The notes beneath the pieces were generated by a model that was given only the letters and a program-made list of their open reading frames with translations, searched no databases and was not told where the DNA came from. 64,000 nt of DNA from Miltoncostaea sp963762825 (GTDB taxonomy: Bacteria; Actinomycetota; Thermoleophilia; Miltoncostaeales; Miltoncostaeaceae): assembly GCA_963762825.1 (NCBI GenBank), contig CAVXLZ010000002.1, forward strand, positions 62,001 through 126,000, written 5' to 3'. Both the position numbers and the translations under genes were made by a program. Numbering within the stretch: the stretch's first letter is position 1; each line of letters starts with the position of its first letter. Below, in pieces: positions 7,246 through 15,801 of this stretch.

Positions 7246-9599
7246 CTCCAGCCGGTGATGTCCGGGTGATCCTCGCCCGCCGCGCGGGTGTACGCGCGCA
7301 ACCGCAGGCGCTCGTCGACCATGTCCTGGCGCAGTGTGGCCTCTCGTTCGGCAAGCCCCGGGACGCGGTCGATGACGTCCATCACCAGGTGATACCGGTC
7401 GAGGTCGTTCAGCATGAGCATGTCGAAGGGAGTGGTGGTGGTGCCCTCCTCCTTGTAGCCCCGCACGTGGATGTTGTCGTGGCCGTGGCGCCGGTAGGTG
7501 AGCCGGTGGATGAGGAAGGGGTAGCCGTGGAAGGCGAAGATCACCGGCCGATCCGTGGTGAAGAGGGCGTCGAAGTCACGATCGCTCATCCCGTGGGGGT
7601 GCTCGCGCTCGGGCTGGAGGCGCATCAGATCGACCACGTTGACCAGCCGCACGCGCAGGTCGGGGAGGTTCCGGCGCAGGAGATCGACCGCCGCGATCGC
7701 CTCGAGCGTCGGGGCGTCCCCGGCGCACGCGAGGACGACGTCGGGCGTCTCGCCGCGGTCGTTGCTCGCCCACTCCCAGATGCCGATGCCGCGGGTGCAG
7801 TGGGCGACGGCCTCGTCGATCGAGAGCCATTGGGGTGCGTGCTGCTTGCCGGCCACGACCACGTTGACGTAGTTGCGGCTGCGCAGGGCGTGGTCGGCCA
7901 CCGAGAGCAGGCAGTTGGCATCCGGGGGCAGGTAGATGCGCACGATCTCCGACTTCTTGTTCACGACATGGTCGATGAACCCCGGGTCCTGGTGGGAGAA
8001 GCCGTTGTGGTCCTGCCGCCAGACATGCGAGGTGAGCAGGTAGTTCAGCGAGGGGATCGGCCGCCGCCAGGGGATCTCGCGCGAGACCTTCAGCCACTTG
8101 GCGTGCTGGTTGAACATCGAGTCGACGATGTGGACGAAGGCCTCATAGCAGCTGAAGAGACCATGGCGGCCCGTGAGCAGGTAGCCCTCGAGCCAGCCCT
8201 GGCAGAGGTGCTCGCTCAGCACCTCCATCACGCGCCCCCCGGTGGCCAGGTGGTCGTCGCCCGGCAGGCGCTCGGCCTCCCAGACGCGGTCGGTGACCTC
8301 GAAGACCGCCCCCAGACGGTTGGATGCCGTCTCGTCCGGCCCGAAGAGCCGGAAGTTGCGATGCCGGTCGTTGAGCCGGACCACCTCGCGCAGGAACACA
8401 CCGAGGACGCGGGTCGCCTCGGCGTCGACAGCTCCGGGCGCGGACACCTCGACGGCGTGGTCACGGAAGTCGGGGAGCACGAGCGGGCGCATCAGCGCGC
8501 CGCCGTTGGCATGTGGGCTGGCGCTCATCCGCCGCTCGCCACGCGGCGCGAGCGCGGCGAGCGCGGGAATCAGCGCCCCATCGGCGTCGAAGAGCTCCTG
8601 CGGCCGGTACGACCGCATCCACCGCTCGAGCTGAGCGAGGTGCTCCGGGCGATCGGCCAGAGCCGAGAGAGGTACCTGGTGAGAGCGCCAGGTGCCCTCG
8701 CTCGGCAGGCCGTCCACCTCTGCCGGCCCGGTCCAGCCCTTGGGCGATCTGAGCACGATCATCGGCCACTGGGGGCGGCCGTTGACCGCACCGGCGCGCG
8801 CCGCGCCCTGGATGCGGGCGATGTCGTCCAGCGCCTCGTCCAGAGCGGCCGCCATCGCCCGGTGCATGTGGTCCGGATCCGAGCCCTCCACGAACAGCGG
8901 CCGGTGTCCATAGCCCCGCAGCAGGCTCGCCAGCTCATCGCCCGGAATCCGCGCCAGGATCGTGGGGTTGGCGATCTTGTAGCCGTTCAGGTGCAGGATC
9001 GGCAGGACGGCCCCGTCCCCGACGGGATCCAGGAACGCGGTGGAGTGCCAGCTCGTGGCGAGCGGCCCGGTCTCAGCTTCCCCGTCGCCCACCACGCAGC
9101 AGACCACGAGGTCGGGGTTGTCGAAAGCCGCTCCGTAGGCGTGCGCGAGGGCGTAGCCGAGCTCGCCGCCCTCGTGGATGGAACCGGGCGTCTCCGGGGC
9201 GACGTGGCTGGGGATGCCGCCCGGGAAGGAGAACTGGCGGAAGAGCCCCCGCATGCCATCGAGGTCGCGGCCGATCTCGGGATAGACCTCCGAGTAGGTG
9301 CCCTCCAGGTACGCGTTCGCGACGAGCGCCGGCCCCCCGTGCCCCGGTCCGGTGACATAGAGCGCCTCGATGTCGCGCTGGACGATGGCGCGATTCATGT
9401 GCGCGTAGATGAAGTTGAGGCCCGGTGAGGTGCCCCAGTGGCCGAGGAGCCGCGGTTTGACGTGCTCGATGCGCAACGGCTCACGCAGGAGGGGGTTGTC
9501 GAGGAGGTAGATCTGGCCGACCGACAGGTAGTTGGCGGCCCGCCAGTAGGCGTCGAGTAGGTGCAGGTCGGACTGGGTCACTGCTCCGGTCGTGCTCAT
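7227..9599 (-). CDS. xfp: xylulose-5-phosphate/fructose-6-phosphate phosphoketolase
   Basis: Thiamine-diphosphate enzyme that splits xylulose-5-phosphate or fructose-6-phosphate with phosphate to give acetyl phosphate. The 790-residue length is usual. Diagnostic stretches: GHWGTSPGLNFIYAHMNR near residue 50, VTGPGHGGPALVANAYLEGT near 85, the TPP-binding VGDGEAETGPLATSWH near 170, and SHVWRQDHNGFSHQDPGFID in the pyrimidine-binding domain. Its ATG overlaps the acetate kinase stop (ATGA). Together the two enzymes turn sugar phosphates into acetate and ATP (phosphoketolase shunt). The chain continues into two cation pumps. Confidence 0.96.
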   Translation of the reverse strand: MSTTGAVTQSDLHLLDAYWRAANYLSVGQIYLLDNPLLREPLRIEHVKPRLLGHWGTSPGLNFIYAHMNRAIVQRDIEALYVTGPGHGGPALVANAYLEGTYSEVYPEIGRDLDGMRGLFRQFSFPGGIPSHVAPETPGSIHEGGELGYALAHAYGAAFDNPDLVVCCVVGDGEAETGPLATSWHSTAFLDPVGDGAVLPILHLNGYKIANPTILARIPGDELASLLRGYGHRPLFVEGSDPDHMHRAMAAALDEALDDIARIQGAARAGAVNGRPQWPMIVLRSPKGWTGPAEVDGLPSEGTWRSHQVPLSALADRPEHLAQLERWMRSYRPQELFDADGALIPALAALAPRGERRMSASPHANGGALMRPLVLPDFRDHAVEVSAPGAVDAEATRVLGVFLREVVRLNDRHRNFRLFGPDETASNRLGAVFEVTDRVWEAERLPGDDHLATGGRVMEVLSEHLCQGWLEGYLLTGRHGLFSCYEAFVHIVDSMFNQHAKWLKVSREIPWRRPIPSLNYLLTSHVWRQDHNGFSHQDPGFIDHVVNKKSEIVRIYLPPDANCLLSVADHALRSRNYVNVVVAGKQHAPQWLSIDEAVAHCTRGIGIWEWASNDRGETPDVVLACAGDAPTLEAIAAVDLLRRNLPDLRVRLVNVVDLMRLQPEREHPHGMSDRDFDALFTTDRPVIFAFHGYPFLIHRLTYRRHGHDNIHVRGYKEEGTTTTPFDMLMLNDLDRYHLVMDVIDRVPGLAEREATLRQDMVDERLRLRAYTRAAGEDHPDITGWRWSRDT

Positions 9600-10696
9600 C
9601 GGGCACCCTCCGCGTCTGTGGTCTCCGCCAGGATTCTCCGGGCCGCGCGGGCCATCACGACCTCCTCACGCGAGCGCACCACCAGCGTGCGCACGGCCGC
9701 CTGCGCCGATGAGACGTCGCGATCGCCCTCCGGGCCGGCGTTGAGTGCGGGGTCGACGTCCATTCCGAGGAACGCCAGCCTCCGGGCCGCCTCCGCTCGC
9801 ACGCGGACGGATCCCTCGCCGACCCCTCCGGTGAAGACGACCGCGTCCGCCCCGCCGAGCGACGCCGCCATGCCGGCGACGACCGCCGCCAGCCGGTGGT
9901 CGTGCACCGCCAGGGCAAGCAGCGCCGATTGGTCGCCGTCCGCCGCCCGTCGCTCCACATCGCGCATGTCCCCCGTCCCGGCGAGGGCCTTCAGGCCGCT
10001 TTCCTCGTTGAGCATCCGCCCGACCTCCTCGGATGTCATCCGACCGCGCCGGATCATGTGCAGGGTGACTCCGGGATCGAGCGCCCCGCATCGGGTGGCC
10101 ATCACCAGGCCGTCGAGCGGGCTGAACCCCATGCTCGTATCGATCGAGCGGCCGGACAGCACGGCAGTGGCCGAGGCGCCGCCGCCCAGGTGGCACACGA
10201 TCAGCCGCAGATCCGCGGGCGGCAGGCCCAGGAGAGCGCCGGCCCGGCCCGTCGCCCACTCCACGGAGAGGCCGTGGAAGCCGTGCCGGTGTACGCCCTC
10301 GTCCTTCCTCCAGGACTCGGGAACCGGGTAGACCGCCGCCTCGGGCGGTAGCGTCGCGTGGAACGCCGTGTCGAAGAGGGCGATGTGGGGCAGGTCGGGG
10401 AAGCGCGCGCGAGCCTCCTCGATGAGCCCGAGCGCCGGTCCGTCGTGCAGCGGCGCGACCGCGGCGTGCGCTCGCAGCGTTCGCGCAAGGTCGTCGTCGA
10501 TCAGGGTCGGCGTGGTGAAACGCGCGCCACCGAAGACGATCCGGTGCCCCACCGCGGCGACATCGTCCGTCGCCTCGACGAGCTCGTCGATCGCGACGGT
10601 CCGCTCCTCGCGATCGACGAGCCGCAGCTTGACTCCGGTCGAGCCCGCGTTGACGGCCAGAATCGGGCCGTCCGGAATGCGATCGCCTCGCGACAT
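9596..10696 (-). CDS. ackA: acetate kinase
   Basis: Transfers phosphate between acetyl phosphate and ADP to give acetate and ATP. The ASKHA-fold protein starts with ILAVNAGSTGVKL, has HRIVFGGARF, FDTAFHATLP, the HGFHGLS segment, HLGGGASATAV and VFTGGVGEGS in the usual order. At 366 residues it is somewhat shorter than the usual 400. I chose the ATG at 10696 (MSRGDRIPDGP) because the first beta strand follows 12 residues later. The open frame reaching back to 11107 is antisense to the neighbouring gene. First gene of the chain ackA-xfp-ATPase-ATPase. Confidence 0.95.
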   Translation of the reverse strand: MSRGDRIPDGPILAVNAGSTGVKLRLVDREERTVAIDELVEATDDVAAVGHRIVFGGARFTTPTLIDDDLARTLRAHAAVAPLHDGPALGLIEEARARFPDLPHIALFDTAFHATLPPEAAVYPVPESWRKDEGVHRHGFHGLSVEWATGRAGALLGLPPADLRLIVCHLGGGASATAVLSGRSIDTSMGFSPLDGLVMATRCGALDPGVTLHMIRRGRMTSEEVGRMLNEESGLKALAGTGDMRDVERRAADGDQSALLALAVHDHRLAAVVAGMAASLGGADAVVFTGGVGEGSVRVRAEAARRLAFLGMDVDPALNAGPEGDRDVSSAQAAVRTLVVRSREEVVMARAARRILAETTDAEGAR

Positions 10697-10823
10697 TGGC
10701 CGAGCTTGGCGAGGCGCCCGCGGATCATCAACCGCGATCGTCCGCAAAGGGTGCGGGGGATCCGTAATGCGTGATCGTGTCTTTCCGGATGCCGGGCCCC
10801 CGGCGGCCGTCGAGGGTGCGACG

Positions 10824-11984
10824 ATGTCGGCGGCATCGATCACCTCTCGCGCGCGCGTAGTCATTGCGGGGGCCGGGATCGCCGGCATCGAGACCGCTCT
10901 GGCACTACGGGACTTCGCCGGAGACCGGGCGGCCGTGACCGTGGTCGCGCCCGGAGGTCGCTTCGCCCTGCCGGCGAGCGCCACGGGCAAGGCCTTCGGG
11001 ATCACGCCACCCGTCGACCTTCCGCTGGCCCGCGTCGTGGCGCGGGCCGGCGCGACCCTGCGGCGCTCGCAGGTGGTCGCCGTCGACCCCCGGCGGCGGC
11101 TGGCCATGCTGGCGGGTGGAGAGCTACTCGGCTACGAGAGCCTGGTGGTGGCCGTCGGAGCGCGCCTCGCGCGCCACCTCCCTGAGGCGCTCACCTTCCG
11201 CGGGCATCCCGACGTCGAGGAGCTGCGCAGCCTGGTCGACGGCGTCGTGGCCCACGCCGAGCGCGGCGCCGAGGTGGAGGTGGCGATCGCGATCCCTCCG
11301 CATTGCGCCTGGCCGCTCGCCGGCTACGAGATCGCCCTGATGACTCGCGAGCACCTGGTCGCCGCCGGTCACGGCGATGCATGCCGGCTCAGCGTGCTGA
11401 CCGCCGAAGAGGTCCCGCTCGAGATGTTCGGCGCGCAGGCGGCCGGGGCGGTGGTGCCCAAGCTGGCGCTGATGGACATCGAGATCGCCTGCGGGGCGGT
11501 CGTGTCGTCGTTCGACTGGGGGCGCCTGGCGATGGAGGACGGTACCTCGCGCTCGGCAGATCGCCTTGTTGCGCTCCCCGTGATGCTCGGGCCCGAGCTG
11601 GAGGGGCTACCGATGGACGATCAGGGCTTCGTGCGCTGCGCCGCGGACGGGAGCGTGCCCGGGGCGCCCGGTGTCCGCGTGATCGGCGACGCCGGGACCT
11701 ACCCCCTCAAGAAGGGGGGGCTCGCATGCCGTCAGGCCGACGCGGTGGCCGCCGCGATCGCCCGCGATCTCGGCGCTGAGGTGGATGACCCGACCCTCGT
11801 CTCACCCGATCGCGCATCGACCGAGCAGGGCGACGGGACGGGAGGGATCCCCGAGACCACTCCCGATGCGATCGATGACGGCACGCGTTGGTGGCCGGTA
11901 CCCAAGACCGCCGGGCGCTTCCTCGCCCCGTTCCTCCAGGAGATCGCAAGCGATCCCAGCTCGGGACCGATCAGAGCTCGATGA
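10824..11984 (+). CDS. FAD-dependent pyridine nucleotide-disulphide type oxidoreductase
   Basis: A 386-residue flavoprotein of the two-Rossmann-fold family that includes type II NADH dehydrogenase and sulphide:quinone reductase. It begins with the FAD-binding motif VVIAGAGIAGIETALAL (about residues 11-27). VVAVGARLAR follows near 110, and the second FAD motif RVIGDAGTYPLKKGGLACRQA is near 290. There is no obvious redox-active CxxC pair, so a quinone- or unknown-acceptor oxidoreductase is more likely than a disulphide reductase. I chose the ATG at 10824, which puts the glycine motif at its normal distance; an ATG at 10767 is in frame. It is divergent from ackA across 127 bases and overlaps the convergent gene by 14 bases. 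Confidence 0.8.
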   Translation: MSAASITSRARVVIAGAGIAGIETALALRDFAGDRAAVTVVAPGGRFALPASATGKAFGITPPVDLPLARVVARAGATLRRSQVVAVDPRRRLAMLAGGELLGYESLVVAVGARLARHLPEALTFRGHPDVEELRSLVDGVVAHAERGAEVEVAIAIPPHCAWPLAGYEIALMTREHLVAAGHGDACRLSVLTAEEVPLEMFGAQAAGAVVPKLALMDIEIACGAVVSSFDWGRLAMEDGTSRSADRLVALPVMLGPELEGLPMDDQGFVRCAADGSVPGAPGVRVIGDAGTYPLKKGGLACRQADAVAAAIARDLGAEVDDPTLVSPDRASTEQGDGTGGIPETTPDAIDDGTRWWPVPKTAGRFLAPFLQEIASDPSSGPIRAR

Positions 11985-13458
11985 GCTCGTCGTCCGGGTC
12001 TCCCACGCGTCCCGCGTAGGAAAGCTTGGATCCACGATCCATGGCCCTCTGGCCGAGGATGTAGAGGAAGGCGATCACGAGCAATCCGATCGGAAGCCAG
12101 GGAGACCTGGCGGCCGTCTCGGTGGCGACCCTGGCGCCCTGCGCGAGGTCTGCGACCTTCCCGGCGGCCTGCCGGACCCGCTGCACGCGAGGTGTACTCG
12201 GAGAGGAGGAGGACGCGGCGGCCGTGGGGGCGGCCAGCGTCACGTAGACCGCGGGGGAGGGCGCTGCGAAGGCGGCGATGGCCGGGCCGGAGGCCTCGGC
12301 GGCGCGCGAGGCGGAGGCAGCGGGGCGCAGGTGATCCGGACGGGGCTCGAGTGATGGCAGGGCGACGACCGGGGCGGCCGCGGCGGCGGCGGGCACCCGC
12401 ACGGGAGCGATGAGAGAGGCGCTCGCGCCAGTGGTCGCGACGGCAGCGATCGGCTCGTCCGCCGAAACGGGCGGCGTCTCGACCGGCGCGGCCGGGTCCA
12501 CGACGCCCACCGCGGGCAGCCCGCCGCCGCCGACCCAGGTCAGCTGCGCGTCGCCGACCTCCTTCGAGAGGCTCGGCGGCGAGGCCGGATCCATCGACTC
12601 CTTGGCATCGTCGTCGTCGGAGTCGACCGGCGCACCGGCGGCGGGAGGCTTCTCGGTGGGAGGCGCGATGACGGGCTGGCTGCCCTTCGGGGTCCGCACG
12701 GCGCCGACGGTGGTCGCCAGTTGGACTTCGATCGACCCGCTGACGTCGGGCGGGAGGATCTGCGCGGGAGTCTCGGTCAGCTCGGACTCGGCCACCGGGG
12801 GCTCGGCCTCGGCGGCCGGTGTGGACGGCGCAGGGGCGCGGAGGTCCGCGCCATCGGCAGGTCCTGAACGGTCGCCGAGAGCCGCACCGGGGTTCACAGG
12901 GCCGGCGGGATCCGGGCCCGGGGTCGAGGGCGCGGCGGGGTTCGGGTCGGGACGGCCGTCGGGCGTCGGTGCAGGAGCCTCAGCCTGGGCGACGGCGGTC
13001 GTGGGCGCAGGGGTGACAGCGGATGCCGTGGCCTGCGCATCGTCGGCCGTCGGGTCGGCCGGGGGCGGGTCGGCGGCGGCAGGATCCGCCTCCTCGGTGA
13101 CGAGCGCGGGCCCGGCGTTCGCGGCCGGGACCGACGCGGCTCCGAGGGTCGCGTCGGCTCCGGCGTCCCCGAGGGGCGCGGCGGGCACCGGCTCCGGTGC
13201 GGCAGGGACCGGCGCCGGCTTGGGCTGGGAGGTGGGCTCGGTGGGCACCGCCTCGCGCTGAAACGGCTCCGGAGCACGGACGGGTGCGGCGGCCGATTTC
13301 GAGGCCGACCTGACCGACGACGCGATCGCCTGGTCATGACCGGGGGCAGCGAGGGCCACCGAGGGCGCGCCCACCACCGCGATGGCCGTGAGGGCCGCCA
13401 CGAGGGAGGTCGAGCGACGTCGGTTGGATCGCGAGTGCCGGTATGAGAAGGGAGCCAT
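11971..13458 (-). CDS. exported Pro/Ala-rich protein with C-terminal membrane anchor
   Basis: Function not recognised. The 495-residue protein has a long basic N-region followed by a signal peptide (hydrophobic ALTAIAVVGAPSVALA, residues about 25-41, with AAPGH as likely cleavage area). About 390 residues of low-complexity Pro, Ala, Thr and acidic sequence follow. One transmembrane helix (SPWLPIGLLVIAFLYILG) lies near the C-terminus and ends in a short charged tail. A cell-wall-spanning or surface-exposed anchored protein fits. The ATG at 13458 lies 10 bases after a sigma-28-like -10 element, so the transcript would have almost no leader. Confidence 0.72.
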   Translation of the reverse strand: MAPFSYRHSRSNRRRSTSLVAALTAIAVVGAPSVALAAPGHDQAIASSVRSASKSAAAPVRAPEPFQREAVPTEPTSQPKPAPVPAAPEPVPAAPLGDAGADATLGAASVPAANAGPALVTEEADPAAADPPPADPTADDAQATASAVTPAPTTAVAQAEAPAPTPDGRPDPNPAAPSTPGPDPAGPVNPGAALGDRSGPADGADLRAPAPSTPAAEAEPPVAESELTETPAQILPPDVSGSIEVQLATTVGAVRTPKGSQPVIAPPTEKPPAAGAPVDSDDDDAKESMDPASPPSLSKEVGDAQLTWVGGGGLPAVGVVDPAAPVETPPVSADEPIAAVATTGASASLIAPVRVPAAAAAAPVVALPSLEPRPDHLRPAASASRAAEASGPAIAAFAAPSPAVYVTLAAPTAAASSSSPSTPRVQRVRQAAGKVADLAQGARVATETAARSPWLPIGLLVIAFLYILGQRAMDRGSKLSYAGRVGDPDDELIEL

Positions 13459-13468
13459 TGCGCCCCCG

Positions 13469-13496
13469 CTATCGGCAGGAGGCCCCGATTCCTTTA
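13469..13496 (-). promoter_or_regulatory. sigma-28 (FliA/SigD/WhiG)-type promoter
   Basis: Read on the minus strand: TAAAG (TAAA at 13496-13493), a 16-base spacer, then GCCGATAG (13476-13469). The established sigma-28 consensus is TAAA, 15-16 bases, GCCGATAA, so only the last base differs. The start codon of the exported Pro/Ala-rich protein follows 10 bases later. Transcription should begin within a few bases of the ATG. Confidence 0.7.
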
Positions 13497-13553
13497 GCCC
13501 CCCGGCGAATTTCTTTCCAAAGCAGCTAACGTGGGGCTCGAAACCGCATAGGG

Positions 13554-14984
13554 ATGGCGATGTCAACAGCCCCCGGCGACGCCGGAACAGTACTCCAGAA
13601 CGCCCCGGCGCGCCGCGGGTGGTACCAGCTCGAGGATCGTCACGCGACCATGGTGCGCGGGAGGGCGGCCATCGCTGCTCTCCTCGCCGTCGCTGCCGCC
13701 CTGGCACCCTTGGAGATGACCGGGGCCGAGCGTGCGGGCGCGGTGGCCGCCTGCCTCACGGCGATCGCCCTCCACGCGGTCCTCGCCTGGGTGCCGCGGC
13801 GGTGGCCGCGCCGGCTCCTCGGCGCGGTCGACCTCGCGTTGGTCATCGACGCAGGCCTGATCGCCGTACTCGCGCGGCTCTCCGGTGGGACCGGCAGCCT
13901 CGCGGTGTGGCTCCTCCCTCTGTTCTGCCTCGCCGTGACCCTGGCGCTCGCGGTCTGGCCGGGGGTCAAGGCGCTGATCCTCTCGGTCCTGGTGACAGGG
14001 TGGCTCGCGTTCTCCGAAGGGGATTCGCTCTCCGACCTGGCCGATTCCCTCGGTCCCCTCGTCATGTCTACCGCCGTGGTCGTCGTCGCGGGGGCACTCG
14101 CCCCTGTCAACGAGCGCCAGCTGAAGCAGCGCCGGGATCACATGTCCACGCTGAATGACGCCTCCTTGGCGTTCGTCGAGGCCGGAGACGGGGAAACCCT
14201 CGCCCGGGTCGCCGAGGAGGCGGCGCAGCGGCTGCTGCCGGGGTGGGACGTCTCGGTGCGCCTCGGGTCCGGCGCCGTGGAGGAGCGCCGTTGGCGGGAA
14301 GAAGGCCGCGCGTTCCTCGAGCTCCCGATCGTGGCGCGCAGTCATCAGCGCGGGGACGAACGTCCGCTCGGAGCCATCACCACCTCGCGCGCCCTGCCAC
14401 GCGTGGGACGCCCCTCGGTGAGCCGCGACACCGTCCTGCATCTGCGGATGCTCGCCTCGGCGCTGTCGGCCGCGCTCATCCAGCAGGATCTGCTGGCGCG
14501 CCTGGAGCACCTGTCCATGTCGGATCCTCTCACCGGCCTCGGCAATCGCCGCGCCTTCGACGAGGCCCTGGACGTCGAGATGGCGCGCGCGCGGCGCGCC
14601 GGAGGATCGATGGGGGTCGTGATCCTCGACGTTGACCACTTCAAGCAGTTCAACGACCGACACGGCCATCAGGCGGGCGACGACGCCCTGGTGATGGTGG
14701 CCCGGGTCCTCGGCGGGGAGGCCCGCGCCGAGGACCGGGCGTGCCGTATCGGCGGCGAGGAGTTCGCGCTGCTGCTTCCTGGAGCGGACGCGGCGACGGC
14801 GGCGGTCGTCGCCGAGCGTGTGCGCGGCTCGATCGAGCACCACCCCGGACCGGCCGGCTCGGTGACGGTCAGCCTCGGGGTCGCTGCCTCACAGGGAGAC
14901 GACCCGCGCGAGCTTCTCGCGATCGCCGACTCACGCCTCTACGCGGCCAAGGACGCGGGCCGCAACCGGGTGATCTGGCGCTAG
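13554..14984 (+). CDS. membrane-bound diguanylate cyclase (GGDEF)
   Basis: Makes cyclic di-GMP from two GTP. The 476-residue protein has about five or six transmembrane helices in residues 35-185, a short linker helix, a GAF-like region (about 200-310) and a GGDEF domain (about 320-476). The active-site loop is GGEEF at residues 400-404. The product-inhibition site RxxD is present as RAED at 391-394, five residues before it, so feedback control is likely. Metal and GTP motifs DPLTGLGNRRAF and LDVDHFKQFNDRHGH are intact. Start at 13554 or at the in-frame ATG 13560, which has AGGGA in front. Divergent from the exported protein with the sigma-28-like promoter; ends one base past the convergent ABC gene. 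Confidence 0.92.
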   Translation: MAMSTAPGDAGTVLQNAPARRGWYQLEDRHATMVRGRAAIAALLAVAAALAPLEMTGAERAGAVAACLTAIALHAVLAWVPRRWPRRLLGAVDLALVIDAGLIAVLARLSGGTGSLAVWLLPLFCLAVTLALAVWPGVKALILSVLVTGWLAFSEGDSLSDLADSLGPLVMSTAVVVVAGALAPVNERQLKQRRDHMSTLNDASLAFVEAGDGETLARVAEEAAQRLLPGWDVSVRLGSGAVEERRWREEGRAFLELPIVARSHQRGDERPLGAITTSRALPRVGRPSVSRDTVLHLRMLASALSAALIQQDLLARLEHLSMSDPLTGLGNRRAFDEALDVEMARARRAGGSMGVVILDVDHFKQFNDRHGHQAGDDALVMVARVLGGEARAEDRACRIGGEEFALLLPGADAATAAVVAERVRGSIEHHPGPAGSVTVSLGVAASQGDDPRELLAIADSRLYAAKDAGRNRVIWR

Positions 14985-15757
14985 TGCGGCGTCCGATCGA
15001 TGACCGCGAGGACCCGGCCGGCCTCGCGGATCACGCGGACCGGCGCGTCGAAACACATCGAGAGCGCGGCATCGGTGAGCACCTCCGCCACGGTGCCCGC
15101 GGCCACCACGCGGCCACCCCGCAAAAGGAGGGCGTGGCTCACCGAGGGGGCCAGTTCCTCGAGGTGATGGCTCACCTGGACCGTCGTCAGGGCGGGCTCG
15201 GAGCGCGCGAGCTGATCCAGTCTCTCGAGGAACATCTCCCGCCCGGGCAGATCGAGCCCGGCCGTCGGCTCGTCGAGCAGCAGCAGCCGGGGGCGGGCCA
15301 TCAGGGCGCGCGCGAGGAGCACGCGCTGTTGCTCCCCGCGCGCGAGAAGGCCGAAGCGCCGTTCGAAGAGCCTCGCGCAGCCCATCCTCTCCAGCAGCTC
15401 GCAGGCCCGCAGCCGATCGGCGTCGTCGAGTTGCCCCGGGCGGGGCAGAATCGTGGCCGTGGCGCCGGTGAGGGCGACCTCCAGGGCCGTCGCCCGTGCA
15501 CGGAATGCGGCGGCCATCGCCGCGTCGACGTGCCCGATGGAGCGCCTCAGATCGCGCAGATCCGCCGCTCCCAGGCGCGCACCCAGGATGCTCACGCGGC
15601 CCTCGCTCGGGTGGCTCTCGGCGGCGGCGATCGCCATCAGCGTCGTCTTCCCTGCCCCGTTCGGCCCGATCACCGCCCAGCGCTCACCGGCGGCCACGCG
15701 CCAATCCACCCCCTCCAGCAAATCTGTCCGACTGCCGTCCAGCGAAGTGCGCCACAC
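14981..15757 (-). CDS. ABC transporter ATP-binding protein
   Basis: A 258-residue ATPase subunit with Walker A GPNGAGKTTL, a Q-loop region with unusual sequence, a degenerate signature (LLARGEQQRVLLARAL instead of LSGGQ), Walker B LLLLDEPTAGLDLPG and H-loop VSHHLEEL. It resembles the stand-alone ModF/YlmA-like ATPases, with no permease next to it. The GTG at 15757 is the only standard start, but it begins inside what should be the first beta strand. The frame is open upstream (PPAIETLGLGVWRTS) to a CTG at 15805, which overlaps the stop of the preceding gene as CTGA. The true start may be there. Confidence 0.82.
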   Translation of the reverse strand: MWRTSLDGSRTDLLEGVDWRVAAGERWAVIGPNGAGKTTLMAIAAAESHPSEGRVSILGARLGAADLRDLRRSIGHVDAAMAAAFRARATALEVALTGATATILPRPGQLDDADRLRACELLERMGCARLFERRFGLLARGEQQRVLLARALMARPRLLLLDEPTAGLDLPGREMFLERLDQLARSEPALTTVQVSHHLEELAPSVSHALLLRGGRVVAAGTVAEVLTDAALSMCFDAPVRVIREAGRVLAVIDRTPH

Positions 15758-15801
15758 GCCCAGCCCGAGGGTCTCGATCGCGGGCGGGTCCGGCGAGGCG
15801 G

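Noticed and set aside
7173..9428. Plus-strand frame of 751 residues
   Set aside because: Antisense shadow of the phosphoketolase gene; composition is not protein-like.
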